Source: Corynebacterium halotolerans (lineage in GTDB: Bacteria; Actinomycetota; Actinomycetes; Mycobacteriales; Mycobacteriaceae). Taken from it: a DNA stretch of 64,000 nucleotides. The notes beneath the pieces were generated by a model, which was given only the letters and a program-made list of their open reading frames with translations, had not been told where the DNA came from and did no database searches. The stretch covers positions 186,232-250,231 of the forward strand of contig NZ_JVMD01000006.1 in assembly GCF_001056295.1 (NCBI RefSeq). Reading direction: 5' to 3'. This document shows, piece by piece, positions 38,415 to 46,832 of the stretch. Positions within the stretch are counted from its first letter, which is position 1. Every line of letters starts with the position of its first letter. Position numbers and translations under genes: made by a program.

Positions 38415-38487
38415 GGCACCTCCCTTTCTGGAGGGGAATTATTCCATGGCACGCGCGCGGAAGGAACGCGATTCATGGTGGGTCGCC

Positions 38488-38520
38488 GATGAGATGCTCC
38501 GGGGCGCGGAAATGTTCCCG
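38488..38520 (-). promoter_or_regulatory. ECF sigma-type promoter, copy 3 (sigma operon)
   Basis: On the minus strand: CGGGAACATTTCCG (38520-38507) and GCATCTCATC (38497-38488), with 16 nt between GGAAC and GCATC. It lies 74 nt before the acidic protein and sigma factor, directly after the stop of the acetyltransferase gene. It implies that the sigma factor drives its own operon. Confidence 0.75.
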
Positions 38521-38524
38521 GGAA

Positions 38525-39571
38525 TCAGCCGGTCCAGACCGCGTAACGGTGGCGGTGGTGCTCGCCGAAGCCCAGGCTCCGGTACAGGGCGACGCCCGCC
38601 TCGTTGCCCGAGGCCACCTGCAGGTAGCACTCGTCGGCGCCGTTGGCCGCGCCCCAGTGCATCATGTGCAGGCCCATCAGGGTCCCCAGTCCGCGGCGGC
38701 GCAGTTCGGGGGTGACCTCCACGGCGGAAAAGCCCAGCCAGCGGCGGCCGTCGCCGGACTCGGTGAGCGCCCCGCGGGTGATGGCGACGGTGCGGGGCGC
38801 GCCATCGCCCTCGTCGAGCAGCAGACGGCCGAAGCACATGCGGCCGTCGATGTCCTCGCGCAGCAGCTGCAGCGCCCGGCGCGGCAGGGCCCGGCCGCGG
38901 AAGTGGTACAGCGCCAGCCATTCCTCGTCGGGCTGGTCGAGGACCTCCGCGCGGATGCCGGGCAGCGCGTCCGGGGCCGACGGCTCGGGCAGGTCGTCGG
39001 CCGAGCGCGTCATGACGATGATGTCCGGCCCAATCTCCCACCCCTCGCCGGCGACGAGCTGCTCCGCGGGCCGGCAGATCCGGTCCGGCACGGCGATGCG
39101 CACCGGCAGGCCGTGGCGGCCGTAGAACGCGCGGATCTCGTCGAGCGGCACCGGCGCCGTGCCCGCGCCCGGTCCGATCGGCAGGGCCGAATTGGAGCGT
39201 TCGGTGATGCCGTCGCCCGCGCGCATCAGCCACTGGCCCGCCCACGTGTGCTCGATGCCGGGGAACGCTTTGGCCGTGGCGGTCTCCACTGCGCGGATGT
39301 CCGAGTTGCGCACCACCTTGTCGGGCAGCGCCTTGACCACCAGCACGCGGAAGGGGGAGAAGTCGACGGGTTCGCCCTCCTTCGGACGCACCACCAGCGG
39401 GTCGAGCGATTCGACGTGGCCGATGAGGTCGGTGACCTTCTTGCCGGACACCGCGGCCTCCTCCGGCGTCAGCTCGCGGCGCACGATGACGCGCCTGCCG
39501 ACGGCGACGTCGCCCACGCCCCAGCGGGACGTCGGCAGGCCGGGGGAGTCGGGGTACTCGGGCAGGCTCAT
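38525..39571 (-). CDS. N-acetylglutamate synthase, Cg3035-type GNAT protein
   Basis: Probable first enzyme of arginine synthesis, acetylating glutamate with acetyl-CoA. The 348-residue protein has an N-terminal SH3-like/barrel portion (about 1-75: [25 protein letters not shown]), a middle region and a C-terminal GNAT domain (about 235-348) with the acetyl-CoA loop [15 protein letters not shown] and [17 protein letters not shown]. glutamicum Cg3035, next to def and xthA, has this layout and was shown to make N-acetylglutamate. The ATG at 39569-39571 overlaps the def stop (ATGA), so the two are one operon. A longer upstream reading would overlap def. Confidence 0.85.
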   Translation of the reverse strand: MSLPEYPDSPGLPTSRWGVGDVAVGRRVIVRRELTPEEAAVSGKKVTDLIGHVESLDPLVVRPKEGEPVDFSPFRVLVVKALPDKVVRNSDIRAVETATAKAFPGIEHTWAGQWLMRAGDGITERSNSALPIGPGAGTAPVPLDEIRAFYGRHGLPVRIAVPDRICRPAEQLVAGEGWEIGPDIIVMTRSADDLPEPSAPDALPGIRAEVLDQPDEEWLALYHFRGRALPRRALQLLREDIDGRMCFGRLLLDEGDGAPRTVAITRGALTESGDGRRWLGFSAVEVTPELRRRGLGTLMGLHMMHWGAANGADECYLQVASGNEAGVALYRSLGFGEHHRHRYAVWTG

Positions 39572-40179
39572 TCGGAGCGCCCCTTGTCCAGCGAATCGGG
39601 CTCGTCGTGGCCGAAGGGGTCCTCGTCGACGCCGGGCGTCCACGTGATGCCGCCGGTCGTCCACCCCTCGCGCTTGATCTCCTTCTTGGCCATGCGCTTC
39701 CACCGGCCCGTCAGCACGTCGGTGTAGAGGAAACCGTCGAGGTGGCCGACCTCGTGCTGCAGGCAGCGCGACAGCAGGCCGGTGCCCACCACAGTGACCG
39801 GCTCCCCGTTTTCGTCCAATCCCGTGACCGTGGCGTGCTCGGCGCGGGCCGTCGGAAAGCTCAGTCCCGGGACGGACAGGCAGCCTTCGTCGTCCGAGCC
39901 GTCGTCCGCCGGCATGGTCCGGGGGATCTCGGAGGTCTCCAGCACCGGGTTGATCACGCAGCCGCGCCGGAACTCGCCGGTTTCGTCGGGGCAGTCGTAG
40001 ACGAAAAGGCGCAGATTGCGGCCCACCTGGTTGGCCGCCAGGCCCACTCCGTTGGCGGCGTCCATGGTCTCGTACATGTCCGCGATCAGCTCGGCGAGCT
40101 CCGAGACGTCCCCGGTCACGGGCTCGGTCGGGGTGTGCAGAACGGGATCGCCGCAGACGACGATGGGCAGGATGGTCAT
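39568..40179 (-). CDS. def: Peptide deformylase
   Basis: Removes the formyl group from nascent proteins. The 203-residue metalloenzyme has all three motifs: [10 protein letters not shown] (motif 1, near residue 44), EGCLSVPG (motif 2, near residue 98) and QHEVGHLDG (motif 3, near residue 140). The acidic C-terminal tail is typical of actinobacterial forms. The ATG is at 40177-40179, with TAGAAT 6 nt upstream, so the transcript is probably leaderless. High confidence. Confidence 0.96.
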   Translation of the reverse strand: MTILPIVVCGDPVLHTPTEPVTGDVSELAELIADMYETMDAANGVGLAANQVGRNLRLFVYDCPDETGEFRRGCVINPVLETSEIPRTMPADDGSDDEGCLSVPGLSFPTARAEHATVTGLDENGEPVTVVGTGLLSRCLQHEVGHLDGFLYTDVLTGRWKRMAKKEIKREGWTTGGITWTPGVDEDPFGHDEPDSLDKGRSE

Positions 40180-40185
40180 GCTGGA

Positions 40186-40191
40186 ATTCTA
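40186..40191 (-). promoter_or_regulatory. Leaderless -10 box (TAGAAT) of the def operon
   Basis: On the minus strand TAGAAT is followed by 6 nt and the def ATG at 40179. It would serve def and the acetylglutamate synthase gene. Confidence 0.55.
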
Positions 40192-40248
40192 CGCGCCGGG
40201 TGCGGGGTCCCCGGCGGCCCGGGCCCGAACGCGTGCTTAAGTGGAGGG

Positions 40249-40509
40249 ATGGAAACGGGGACGGACACGGGGATGGGCGCCGAGGATTTCCTCCGCCGCG
40301 CGCTGGCCTTCGAGCGGCGGTGGTCGACGTCGGTGCGGCGCGGGCCGAGGCAGGCCGGGCGCCGCGAGGAGGCCATCCGCGCCGAGTTCGGCATGGGCGC
40401 CGTGCGGTACCACCAGCGCCTGAACCTGCTGTTGGATGCGCCGGAGGCGGAGGCCGCGGACCCGGTCACGGTGCATCGGCTGCAGAGGCTTCGCGACGGG
40501 TCGGTGTAG
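40249..40509 (+). CDS. DUF3263 family protein
   Basis: An 86-residue actinobacterial protein of the DUF3263 family, recognised by the core FERRW...REEAIRAEFGMGAVRYHQRLNLLLD and the ending DPVTVHRLQRLRD. The core looks like a helix-turn-helix, so DNA binding is possible, but the function is not known. The ATG at 40249 follows GTGGAGG. It is divergent from def; the same neighbourhood (def, acetylglutamate synthase, LytR_C protein) is found in other corynebacteria. Confidence 0.85.
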   Translation: METGTDTGMGAEDFLRRALAFERRWSTSVRRGPRQAGRREEAIRAEFGMGAVRYHQRLNLLLDAPEAEAADPVTVHRLQRLRDGSV

Positions 40510-40560
40510 ATCCCGGGATGGTGTCTAAACCTTTACTTAACAGTTAGGGGTGTGGGTCGT

Positions 40561-40566
40561 TACGAT
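40561..40566 (+). promoter_or_regulatory. Leaderless promoter of the LytR_C gene
   Basis: TTAACA (40537-40542), 18 nt, then TACGAT (40561-40566), which ends 6 nt before the GTG at 40573. Both boxes are close to the sigma-A consensus, and the region is markedly AT-rich. Confidence 0.6.
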
Positions 40567-40572
40567 GGGGGC

Positions 40573-41301
40573 GTGAACGAGCTACATGACCAAGGCAACT
40601 TCCCCCGCGCCGGCCGCCACCGAAACCCGGGCGATCGGGACGGCGGCCTTCGGGCCGCTCCCGCCGCCGGGTACGACGATTACGACGACTACCGCGGGGA
40701 CGACCGCGCCGACCGCCCCGCCGACTCCGGCGGCGGCATGCCCCTGCGCGGCCTGGCCATGATCTGCATCTTCATCGGCGTCTGCCTCATGGGCTGGGGC
40801 CTCTACGCCTGGACCTCGGGCGGCGAAAACGGCGACGGCGGGGAGAGCGGCGACGGCACCGTCGCGGAAGCCCCCGCCGCCGGCGCCCCCGGAACCGGCG
40901 ACCGCCCCGGAGGCGACCAATCCGCCGCCGGCCCCGGCGGCCGCCCCGACGCCGAGGCTCCGACCCCGCCGCCCGCCCCCGCCGCGCCGGGCGAGATCCG
41001 CCGCGCCGATTACCGCATCACCGTGCTGAACAACTCCAACGAACAGGGCCTGGCGGCCAGCGTCTCCGACTCCCTGTCCCGCGAGGGCTGGGGCCGCGGC
41101 GCGACCGGCAACGCCGCCGAGGGGCAGACCGGCATCTGGGAGCGGACCACCGTCCACTACAACCCCGGCAATGCCGCCGAGAAGGCCGCCGCGGAGCAGA
41201 TCGCGCGCGACAACGGCTGGGACGTCGCCCCCCGCGACCAGCGGCTTTCCAGTGCCCCGGGCGGCATCATCGTGGTCACCGCGGCGGACGCCCGGCGCTG
41301 A
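40573..41301 (+). CDS. LytR_C domain membrane protein
   Basis: A 242-residue protein with a hydrophilic N-terminus (about 55 residues with DDYDDYRGDDRAD), one membrane helix (about 57-80, GLAMICIFIGVCLMGWGLYAW), a Gly/Pro/Ala-rich spacer and an extracytoplasmic LytR_C domain (about 145-240: YRITVLNNSNEQGLAASVSD, TTVHYNPGNAAEKAAAEQIA). LytR_C domains accompany cell-wall glycopolymer ligases, and this one has no catalytic LCP domain, so it may act as a partner of such an enzyme. The GTG start is leaderless behind TACGAT. Confidence 0.85.
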   Translation: MNELHDQGNFPRAGRHRNPGDRDGGLRAAPAAGYDDYDDYRGDDRADRPADSGGGMPLRGLAMICIFIGVCLMGWGLYAWTSGGENGDGGESGDGTVAEAPAAGAPGTGDRPGGDQSAAGPGGRPDAEAPTPPPAPAAPGEIRRADYRITVLNNSNEQGLAASVSDSLSREGWGRGATGNAAEGQTGIWERTTVHYNPGNAAEKAAAEQIARDNGWDVAPRDQRLSSAPGGIIVVTAADARR

Positions 41302-41407
41302 CCGCGGGGGCGGTCCCCGCCTCCGGGGCCGACGCTGAGAACGGGCGGTCGGGCTAGTAGTCTTATCTCGCCCACAGCGAACCCACACGATGGAGACCGT
41401 CACCGCC

Positions 41408-41983
41408 ATGAAGCCCCGCACCCGCCGCACCGCCCACGCATTGGTCGCACTGGCGGCGTCCGCCCTGGCACTGGGCGCATGCGGCTCCGGCGGCGACGGC
41501 GGCGGCGACCGCGGCACCCGCGAAACCACCGCGACGTCCGCGGCCGTCAGCGTCGACCCCGACGCCCCGAAGCTCACCGACCGCGAGGGCTCGTTCAACT
41601 TCGTCCGCATGGCCGACGACGGCCGCTCGCACATCCTGGGCCACGTCAAGGTCCTCTCCGCCGGCGGCTGGCTGGGCCTCGCCGACGACGAAATCGCCTT
41701 CACCTCCCTCGATGACGGCAAGTACCGCGTCATCGCCCGCGGCGCCTCCGGCTGCCCCGGCGTCGGCGAGACCACCGACGAGGGCCTGGGCGTCATCGGC
41801 GAGATCCACGCCGAGAAGGGCTCCGCGAAGGTCTGGAACACCCCCGTCGAAGGCGAGGCCGGCTCCTTCTCCACCGTCGTGCTCGCCGACTCCGACGGCA
41901 CCGTCCTGTCGTGCGGCAAGAGCGTCGACTGGACCGAACCGAGCACCCCGGAAACCTCCGCCACCACCTCCGCGACGTCGTAA
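41408..41983 (+). CDS. Putative lipoprotein, unknown function
   Basis: A 191-residue protein with a lipoprotein signal: basic MKPRTRR, a hydrophobic stretch and the lipobox LGAC (Cys near residue 24). The mature part is acidic, has a predicted beta-rich region (residues 50-170) with two cysteines (GCPG, LSCGK), and a Thr/Ser-rich end. I do not recognise a family. I prefer the ATG at 41408, preceded by GGAGA, to the in-frame ATG at 41390, because it gives a standard signal peptide. The next gene starts 75 nt downstream. Confidence 0.75.
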   Translation: MKPRTRRTAHALVALAASALALGACGSGGDGGGDRGTRETTATSAAVSVDPDAPKLTDREGSFNFVRMADDGRSHILGHVKVLSAGGWLGLADDEIAFTSLDDGKYRVIARGASGCPGVGETTDEGLGVIGEIHAEKGSAKVWNTPVEGEAGSFSTVVLADSDGTVLSCGKSVDWTEPSTPETSATTSATS

Positions 41984-42058
41984 GGCGCCGCCGGGCAAGG
42001 CCCCCGACCTGCGGGGTCGTTTCGCCCGGCGCACCACCCGGTGTGGTGAAATGGCTTC

Positions 42059-43255
42059 ATGATCGAAGAATTCGCCGGATCGCCGCGCCATACGCTCGGC
42101 GTCGAGTGGGAGGTCGCCTTCGTCGACCGCGACACCCGCGAACTGGTGCCGTGCGCGGCCGATGCCCTGGAGATCATCGGCCGCGACCACCCCGGGCACC
42201 GCATCCAGCGCGAATTCCTGGCCAACACCGTCGAGCTGGTCACCGGCGTCCACGACACCGTCCCCGACGCCATGGAGGACATCGGCGAGCAGCTGGAGAT
42301 GGTCCGCGCGGCGGCCGACGAGCTCGGCGTCGACGTCTGGGCCTCCGGCTCGCACCCCTTCTCGCGCGGCACCGGGCAGCGGGTCAGCGAGAAGACCTCG
42401 TATTCGGAGATCATCAACCGCACGCAATGGTGGGGCCGGCAGATGATCATCTGGGGCATCCACGTCCACGTCGGCGTGCGGTCGGAGGACCGCGTGTGGC
42501 CCATCATCAACGCGCTGCTGGTCAATCTGCCGCACATGCTGGCGCTGTCGGCGTCGTCGCCCGCGTGGAACGGCGAGGACACCGGGTACGCCTCCAACCG
42601 CACCCTGCTGTACCGGCAGCTGCCCACCGCGGGGCTGCCGCCGGACGTGCGCGACTGGGAATCGTGGCGCTCGTACATGGCGGACCAGTGGAAGTCGGGC
42701 GTGATCAACCACACCGGCTCGATGCACATCGACATCCGCCCGGCGTCGAAGTACGGGACCATCGAGGTCCGCGTCGCCGACGCGACCTCGAACACGCGGG
42801 AGCTCGCGGCCATCGTCGCGCTGACCCACTGCCTGGTGGTGCTTTACGACGAATTGCTCGACCGGGGCGCCGACCTTCCGTCGATGCAGTACTGGCACAA
42901 CGACGAGAACAAGTGGCGCGCCAGCCGCTACGGCATGGACGCGCTGATCATCGTCGACCGCGACACCAACGAACGGTGGGTCAAGGACGACCTCGCCGAC
43001 CTGCTTGCGCGGATCGCGCCGATCGCCCGGAAGCTGGGCTGCGCGGAGGAATTGGAGGGCGTGCACGACATCATCCGCGGCGGCGCCGGCTACGAGCGGC
43101 AGCGCCGGGCGGCCGGACGGGCGGGGGCGCTGCCGTCGCTGGCGGAGGAGGAGGACGTCCTCGCCGTGGAGGCGAAGCTCGGCCACAGCCCGTGGGTGGC
43201 GGCCGTGGACCTGGCCGTGCGCGAGATGGCGGCCGGGAAACCGCTGGAGGCGTAG
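42059..43255 (+). CDS. Glutamate-cysteine ligase-like carboxylate-amine ligase (YbdK family)
   Basis: ATP-grasp-like GCS2 family enzyme of 398 residues. Typical segments are [17 protein letters not shown] at the N-terminus, [17 protein letters not shown] near residue 57, GIHVHVGV near residue 130 and [21 protein letters not shown] near residue 215. E. coli YbdK has weak glutamate-cysteine ligase activity; corynebacteria use mycothiol rather than glutathione, so the natural substrate is uncertain. The gene ends 9 nt from the convergent mrpG. Confidence 0.88.
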   Translation: MIEEFAGSPRHTLGVEWEVAFVDRDTRELVPCAADALEIIGRDHPGHRIQREFLANTVELVTGVHDTVPDAMEDIGEQLEMVRAAADELGVDVWASGSHPFSRGTGQRVSEKTSYSEIINRTQWWGRQMIIWGIHVHVGVRSEDRVWPIINALLVNLPHMLALSASSPAWNGEDTGYASNRTLLYRQLPTAGLPPDVRDWESWRSYMADQWKSGVINHTGSMHIDIRPASKYGTIEVRVADATSNTRELAAIVALTHCLVVLYDELLDRGADLPSMQYWHNDENKWRASRYGMDALIIVDRDTNERWVKDDLADLLARIAPIARKLGCAEELEGVHDIIRGGAGYERQRRAAGRAGALPSLAEEEDVLAVEAKLGHSPWVAAVDLAVREMAAGKPLEA

Positions 43256-43264
43256 GGCGCCGAT

Positions 43265-43642
43265 TCAGTCGCCGCGCGGCCCGGGACGGAGACGGGGCTC
43301 GGCCTCGTCGTCGCGGGACAGCGCCGCGCGGTCGATGAGGCCTTCCTTCTGCGCCACGTGGCCCAGCCGGTTGCCGATGATCGGCGAGGTCATCAGCGCG
43401 AACAGCACGATGAGCAGCATCATGCCCAGGTCGCCCGCGACGGTGGCGCCCCCGCCGCCGTTGGCGAAGATGTGCAGAACCGTGCCCAACAGCGTCATGG
43501 ACAGCCCGAGCGTCTGCGGTTTGGTCGACGCGTGCATGCGGCCGATGGTGTCGCGGAACCGGGCCAGGCCGAAGGCCGTCGCCAAGCAGAAGAAGCCGCC
43601 GCCGAGGATCAGGGTGATGGAGATGACGTCCACGATGAGCAT
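43265..43642 (-). CDS. mrpG: Mrp Na+/H+ antiporter subunit G
   Basis: Last gene of the Mrp (Mnh/Pha) antiporter operon. The 125-residue protein has three membrane helices, with GLARFRDTIGRMHASTKPQTLG (about residues 31-52) as the PhaG/MnhG signature, and a charged C-terminal tail. I chose the ATG at 43640-43642, with GGAGGA upstream; it touches the mrpF stop. The upstream open frame is inside mrpF. Confidence 0.93.
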   Translation of the reverse strand: MLIVDVISITLILGGGFFCLATAFGLARFRDTIGRMHASTKPQTLGLSMTLLGTVLHIFANGGGGATVAGDLGMMLLIVLFALMTSPIIGNRLGHVAQKEGLIDRAALSRDDEAEPRLRPGPRGD

Positions 43643-44037
43643 CAGAAATGGTCCTCCTTCTCGTCGACGTGCTTGAGGTCTTCCTCGCGCGCGGCCTGCT
43701 GGGCGGCGTCGCGCGACGCTTCGCGGGAAGCCTCCCGCGAGGACGCGCGGACCGTCGCCCGGGGGCGCTTGTCCGGCACGCGGAAGCGCGCGACCGACAG
43801 CGAGGAAATGAACCCCAGCAGCGCGATGACCAGCATCGCGTAGGCCACGGACGTGTCCATCGACCACGCGATGTACACGGCGAGCATGCCCTGCGACATC
43901 GCGATCATCGACTCCAGCGACACCAGCCGGTCCATCGAGTTGGGCCCGGCGAGCAGCCGCCCCAGGGCGATGAGCGAGGCGACGAAGTACAGGCCCGCCG
44001 TCACGGCCAGCAGGGTGGAATAGATCTGCGGGTCCAT
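43642..44037 (-). CDS. mrpF: Mrp Na+/H+ antiporter subunit F
   Basis: Small membrane subunit of 131 residues. Three helices cover about residues 5-90, with GPNSMDRLVSLESM (about 31-44) as the MnhF signature. An unusual 40-residue C-terminal tail follows (ASSREASREASRDAAQQ...), charged and probably helical, not typical of MrpF. The ATG is at 44035-44037; its A overlaps the mrpE stop. The subunits of the Mrp complex are needed together for activity. Confidence 0.92.
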   Translation of the reverse strand: MDPQIYSTLLAVTAGLYFVASLIALGRLLAGPNSMDRLVSLESMIAMSQGMLAVYIAWSMDTSVAYAMLVIALLGFISSLSVARFRVPDKRPRATVRASSREASREASRDAAQQAAREEDLKHVDEKEDHF

Positions 44038-44663
44038 CAGTCCTCCTTCCGGTCCGCGGCGTCGGCCCGGACGCCCGCGTGGTCGTGGCCGAAGTCGCCG
44101 GGGGCGGGGGCGTCGTCGAGCTCCCTGTTCTCGAAGGCCCGCACGACCTGACGCTCCAGCCGGCCGAGCTGCGCGATGGTCTTGTCGATGCGCCCGGTCG
44201 ACGACCCGTCGAGCAGGTGCATGGTGACTGTCTTGCGGCGGTTGTCGATGTCGATGACCAGGCCGCCGGGCTGCAGGTTGATCAGCGCGATGGCCGAGGC
44301 GAGCGTGAGGTCGTCGCGAGTGCGCATGGGCACCTCGACGACGGCGCTCGGCGGCGGGTCCGAGCGCCGCAGCGCCAGCCACGCGACGGTGAACGACGCG
44401 ACGATGAAGTCGACGAAGAACGTGGCGAAGAGCCTTATCATCGCCGGCCAATTCACGCTGATGTCGCTGACGGGCACGCGCGGCATGGGCACGAAGATGG
44501 ACACCAGCAGCGCCACGCCGATGCCGCCGGCGACGTTCGCCCACGTGACCTCGCCCCACAGCAGCTGCCACATGACGATCAGCCACACGAACAGGATGAA
44601 CGACGGCTGGCTCTTGCGGCGCTCCTCCCCGAGTTCGCGGATCTTCCGCTTGCCGACGCTCAC
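44037..44663 (-). CDS. mrpE: Mrp Na+/H+ antiporter subunit E
   Basis: Membrane subunit of 208 residues: two or three N-terminal helices (about 23-115) and a cytoplasmic domain with TLASAIALINLQPGGLVIDID (near residue 130), characteristic of MnhE, followed by a hydrophilic C-terminal extension. The start is GTG at 44661-44663, overlapping the mrpD stop (GTGA) and preceded by GGAGGAGGACC. It is in the middle of the antiporter operon. Confidence 0.92.
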   Translation of the reverse strand: MSVGKRKIRELGEERRKSQPSFILFVWLIVMWQLLWGEVTWANVAGGIGVALLVSIFVPMPRVPVSDISVNWPAMIRLFATFFVDFIVASFTVAWLALRRSDPPPSAVVEVPMRTRDDLTLASAIALINLQPGGLVIDIDNRRKTVTMHLLDGSSTGRIDKTIAQLGRLERQVVRAFENRELDDAPAPGDFGHDHAGVRADAADRKED

Positions 44664-46348
44664 CGGTCCTCCTCCTTCTCCACGGAGTCCCCGCCGCCGT
44701 CGCGGGCGCGGGCGGGATCGAGCGTGCGGCCCGGTTCGGGCAGGGCGCTCTGGTCGTCGTGGTCGCGGACGCCGAGCACCGCCGACCGGTAGCCGTCGAC
44801 GTCGGAGACGTTGGCGGCGGCGCGGTCGGAGACGCCGGACAGCGGGCCCGCCATCACCGTGACCGCGACGGACGCGGCGACGAGGAACACCGTCGGGGCG
44901 ACCATGCCGAAGGGCATGCGGCCGACGTCCTCGCGCTCCTCGAGCGACACCACGCGGGTGTCCTCGCGCAGCGGGGAGACCCTGGCCAGGGCGGTGCCGC
45001 CCTCGGGGGCGTCGGAGCGGTCGCGCCAGAACGCCTTCGACCAGACGATGACCATGGTGTACAGGGTCAGCAGCGAGGTCAGCACCGAACCGCCGACGAG
45101 CACCCACGCGGTGGCCGTGCCCGACTGGGCACCGGCCTCGATGAGCATGATCTTGCCCAGGAACCCGGAGAACGGCGGGATGCCGCCGAGGTTGAGCGCC
45201 GGCACCAGGTACAGCAGCGCCAGCAGGGGAGAGGCCTTGGCCAATCCGCCCAGGCGGCGCAGCGACGACGACCCGGCCTGGCGCTCTATGAGGCCGACCA
45301 CCAGGAACAGCGCGGTCTGCACCAGAATGTGGTGGACCATGTAGAAGATGGCGCCGGACAGGCCGAGCTCGTTGCCCAGGGCGATGCCGAAAATCATGTA
45401 GCCGATGTGCGACACCAGCGTGAAGGACAGCAGCCGCTTGATGTCGTTCTGCGCCATGGCGCCGAGGATGCCCATCACCATCGTCGCCAGGCCCGCCCAC
45501 ATGAGCACCCCGTCCAGCGCGCCGTCGGGGAACATCACCGACCGGGAGCGGATGATGGCGTACACGCCGACCTTCGTCAGCAGGCCCGCGAAGACGGCCG
45601 TGACCATCGACGGGGCGGTGGGGTAGGAGTCCGGCAGCCACGACGACAGCGGGAACACCGCCGCCTTCACGGCGAACGCGACCAGCAGCACCGCGAAGAT
45701 GGCGGTGCGGGTGCCCGACGGCAGCTCCTCCATGCGGATGGACACGTGGGCGAAGTTCACCGTGCCCACCGAGGCGTAGACGAAGCCGATGGCCATGAGG
45801 AACACCATCGACGACAGCAGGTTCACCATCACGTAGCTCACGCCCGCGCGGATGCGCGACGCCGATGCGCCCAGCGTCAGCAGCACGTACGACGCCAGCA
45901 GCAGCACCTCGAAGCCGACGTACATGTTGAACAGGTCGCCGGCCAGGAAGGCCATGGACACGCCCATGTTCAGCAGCATGTACGTGGGCACGAACACGGA
46001 GATCGGGTCATCGTCGTCGCCGTCCCGGATGCCCTGCCCGATGCCGAACCAGTGGACGGCGAAGAGCACGAGCTGCGATACGGCGATCATGACCGTCGAC
46101 AGGCCGTCGGCGACCAGCGTGATGCCGATCGGCGAATTCCACCCGCCGACCTGGACCGTGTGGATGCCGTTGACCTGCACCAGGTACACCAGCCAGACCG
46201 CCAGGACCAGCAGGAGGACCAGCGCGGCGATGCTCAGCAGCTGCTGCAGGCGCGGGCGCCGCGAGAACAGCAGCGCCAGTCCCGCGGTGACCGCCGGGAT
46301 GAGCACCGGCATGGGGATGAGGAAGAGGATCATCTGCTCAGTCGTCAC
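44660..46348 (-). CDS. mrpD: Mrp Na+/H+ antiporter subunit D
   Basis: Large membrane subunit related to NuoM/NuoN proton channels, 562 residues with about 14 helices, from the Proton_antipo_M domain (about 125-415: GASASRIRAGVSYVMVNLLSS, AVKAAVFPLSSWLPDSYPTAP with the key lysine). A hydrophilic C-terminal tail of about 45 residues follows. The start is GTG at 46346-46348, with GGAGGACGATTCC upstream; it overlaps the end of mrpC by 11 bp. Confidence 0.94.
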   Translation of the reverse strand: MTTEQMILFLIPMPVLIPAVTAGLALLFSRRPRLQQLLSIAALVLLLVLAVWLVYLVQVNGIHTVQVGGWNSPIGITLVADGLSTVMIAVSQLVLFAVHWFGIGQGIRDGDDDDPISVFVPTYMLLNMGVSMAFLAGDLFNMYVGFEVLLLASYVLLTLGASASRIRAGVSYVMVNLLSSMVFLMAIGFVYASVGTVNFAHVSIRMEELPSGTRTAIFAVLLVAFAVKAAVFPLSSWLPDSYPTAPSMVTAVFAGLLTKVGVYAIIRSRSVMFPDGALDGVLMWAGLATMVMGILGAMAQNDIKRLLSFTLVSHIGYMIFGIALGNELGLSGAIFYMVHHILVQTALFLVVGLIERQAGSSSLRRLGGLAKASPLLALLYLVPALNLGGIPPFSGFLGKIMLIEAGAQSGTATAWVLVGGSVLTSLLTLYTMVIVWSKAFWRDRSDAPEGGTALARVSPLREDTRVVSLEEREDVGRMPFGMVAPTVFLVAASVAVTVMAGPLSGVSDRAAANVSDVDGYRSAVLGVRDHDDQSALPEPGRTLDPARARDGGGDSVEKEEDR

Positions 46349-46832
46349 CGGAATCGTCCTCCTCCACGGGCTTCTCGAAGCTGTCCGGGCCGAACTTGTC
46401 GCCGGCCTCGGTGGGCCGACCCGTAGTCGGGTCGTCCGAGCGGTCGTGGTCCGGCGCCGCCGAGGGGTCGTCCGGGCGGCGCATGGCCACGAACTGGTCC
46501 TCGCGGTCGTCCTGCACCTGATCGCCGACGCGGTACCGGTGCTGGCGGTAGGCCAGCGCCAGCAGGAACGCCGCCAGGCCCATGGTGATGACGATGGCCG
46601 TCAGGATGAACGCCTGCGGCAGCGGATCCGCCGTCTCTCCGCCGGCGCCCGAACCCCGGCCCCAGATCGGCGGGTCGCCCGGATTGCCGGCGATGAGGAT
46701 GAGCAGGTTGATGCCGTTGCCCATCAGCAGGGCGCCCATGAGCATCTTGGTCATGGCGCGGTCCAGGAACAGGTACACGCCGGTCGCGATGAGCACGGCC
46801 ACCGTCGCCAGCAGCACGAAGTTGATGATCAC
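46338..46832 (-). CDS. mrpC: Mrp Na+/H+ antiporter subunit C
   Basis: NuoK-like subunit of 164 residues with three helices (about 2-24, 28-50 and 73-97; MLMGALLMGNGINLLILI, QAFILTAIVITMGLAAFLLAL). An acidic hydrophilic tail of 60 residues follows (DDPSAAPDHDRSDDP...), longer than usual for MrpC. The start is GTG at 46830-46832, overlapping the mrpA stop (GTGA). Confidence 0.93.
   Translation of the reverse strand: MIINFVLLATVAVLIATGVYLFLDRAMTKMLMGALLMGNGINLLILIAGNPGDPPIWGRGSGAGGETADPLPQAFILTAIVITMGLAAFLLALAYRQHRYRVGDQVQDDREDQFVAMRRPDDPSAAPDHDRSDDPTTGRPTEAGDKFGPDSFEKPVEEDDSGDD

Noticed and set aside
41302..41345. Terminator after the LytR_C gene
   Set aside because: GC-rich partial inverted repeats are present but give no clean stem and no T-run.
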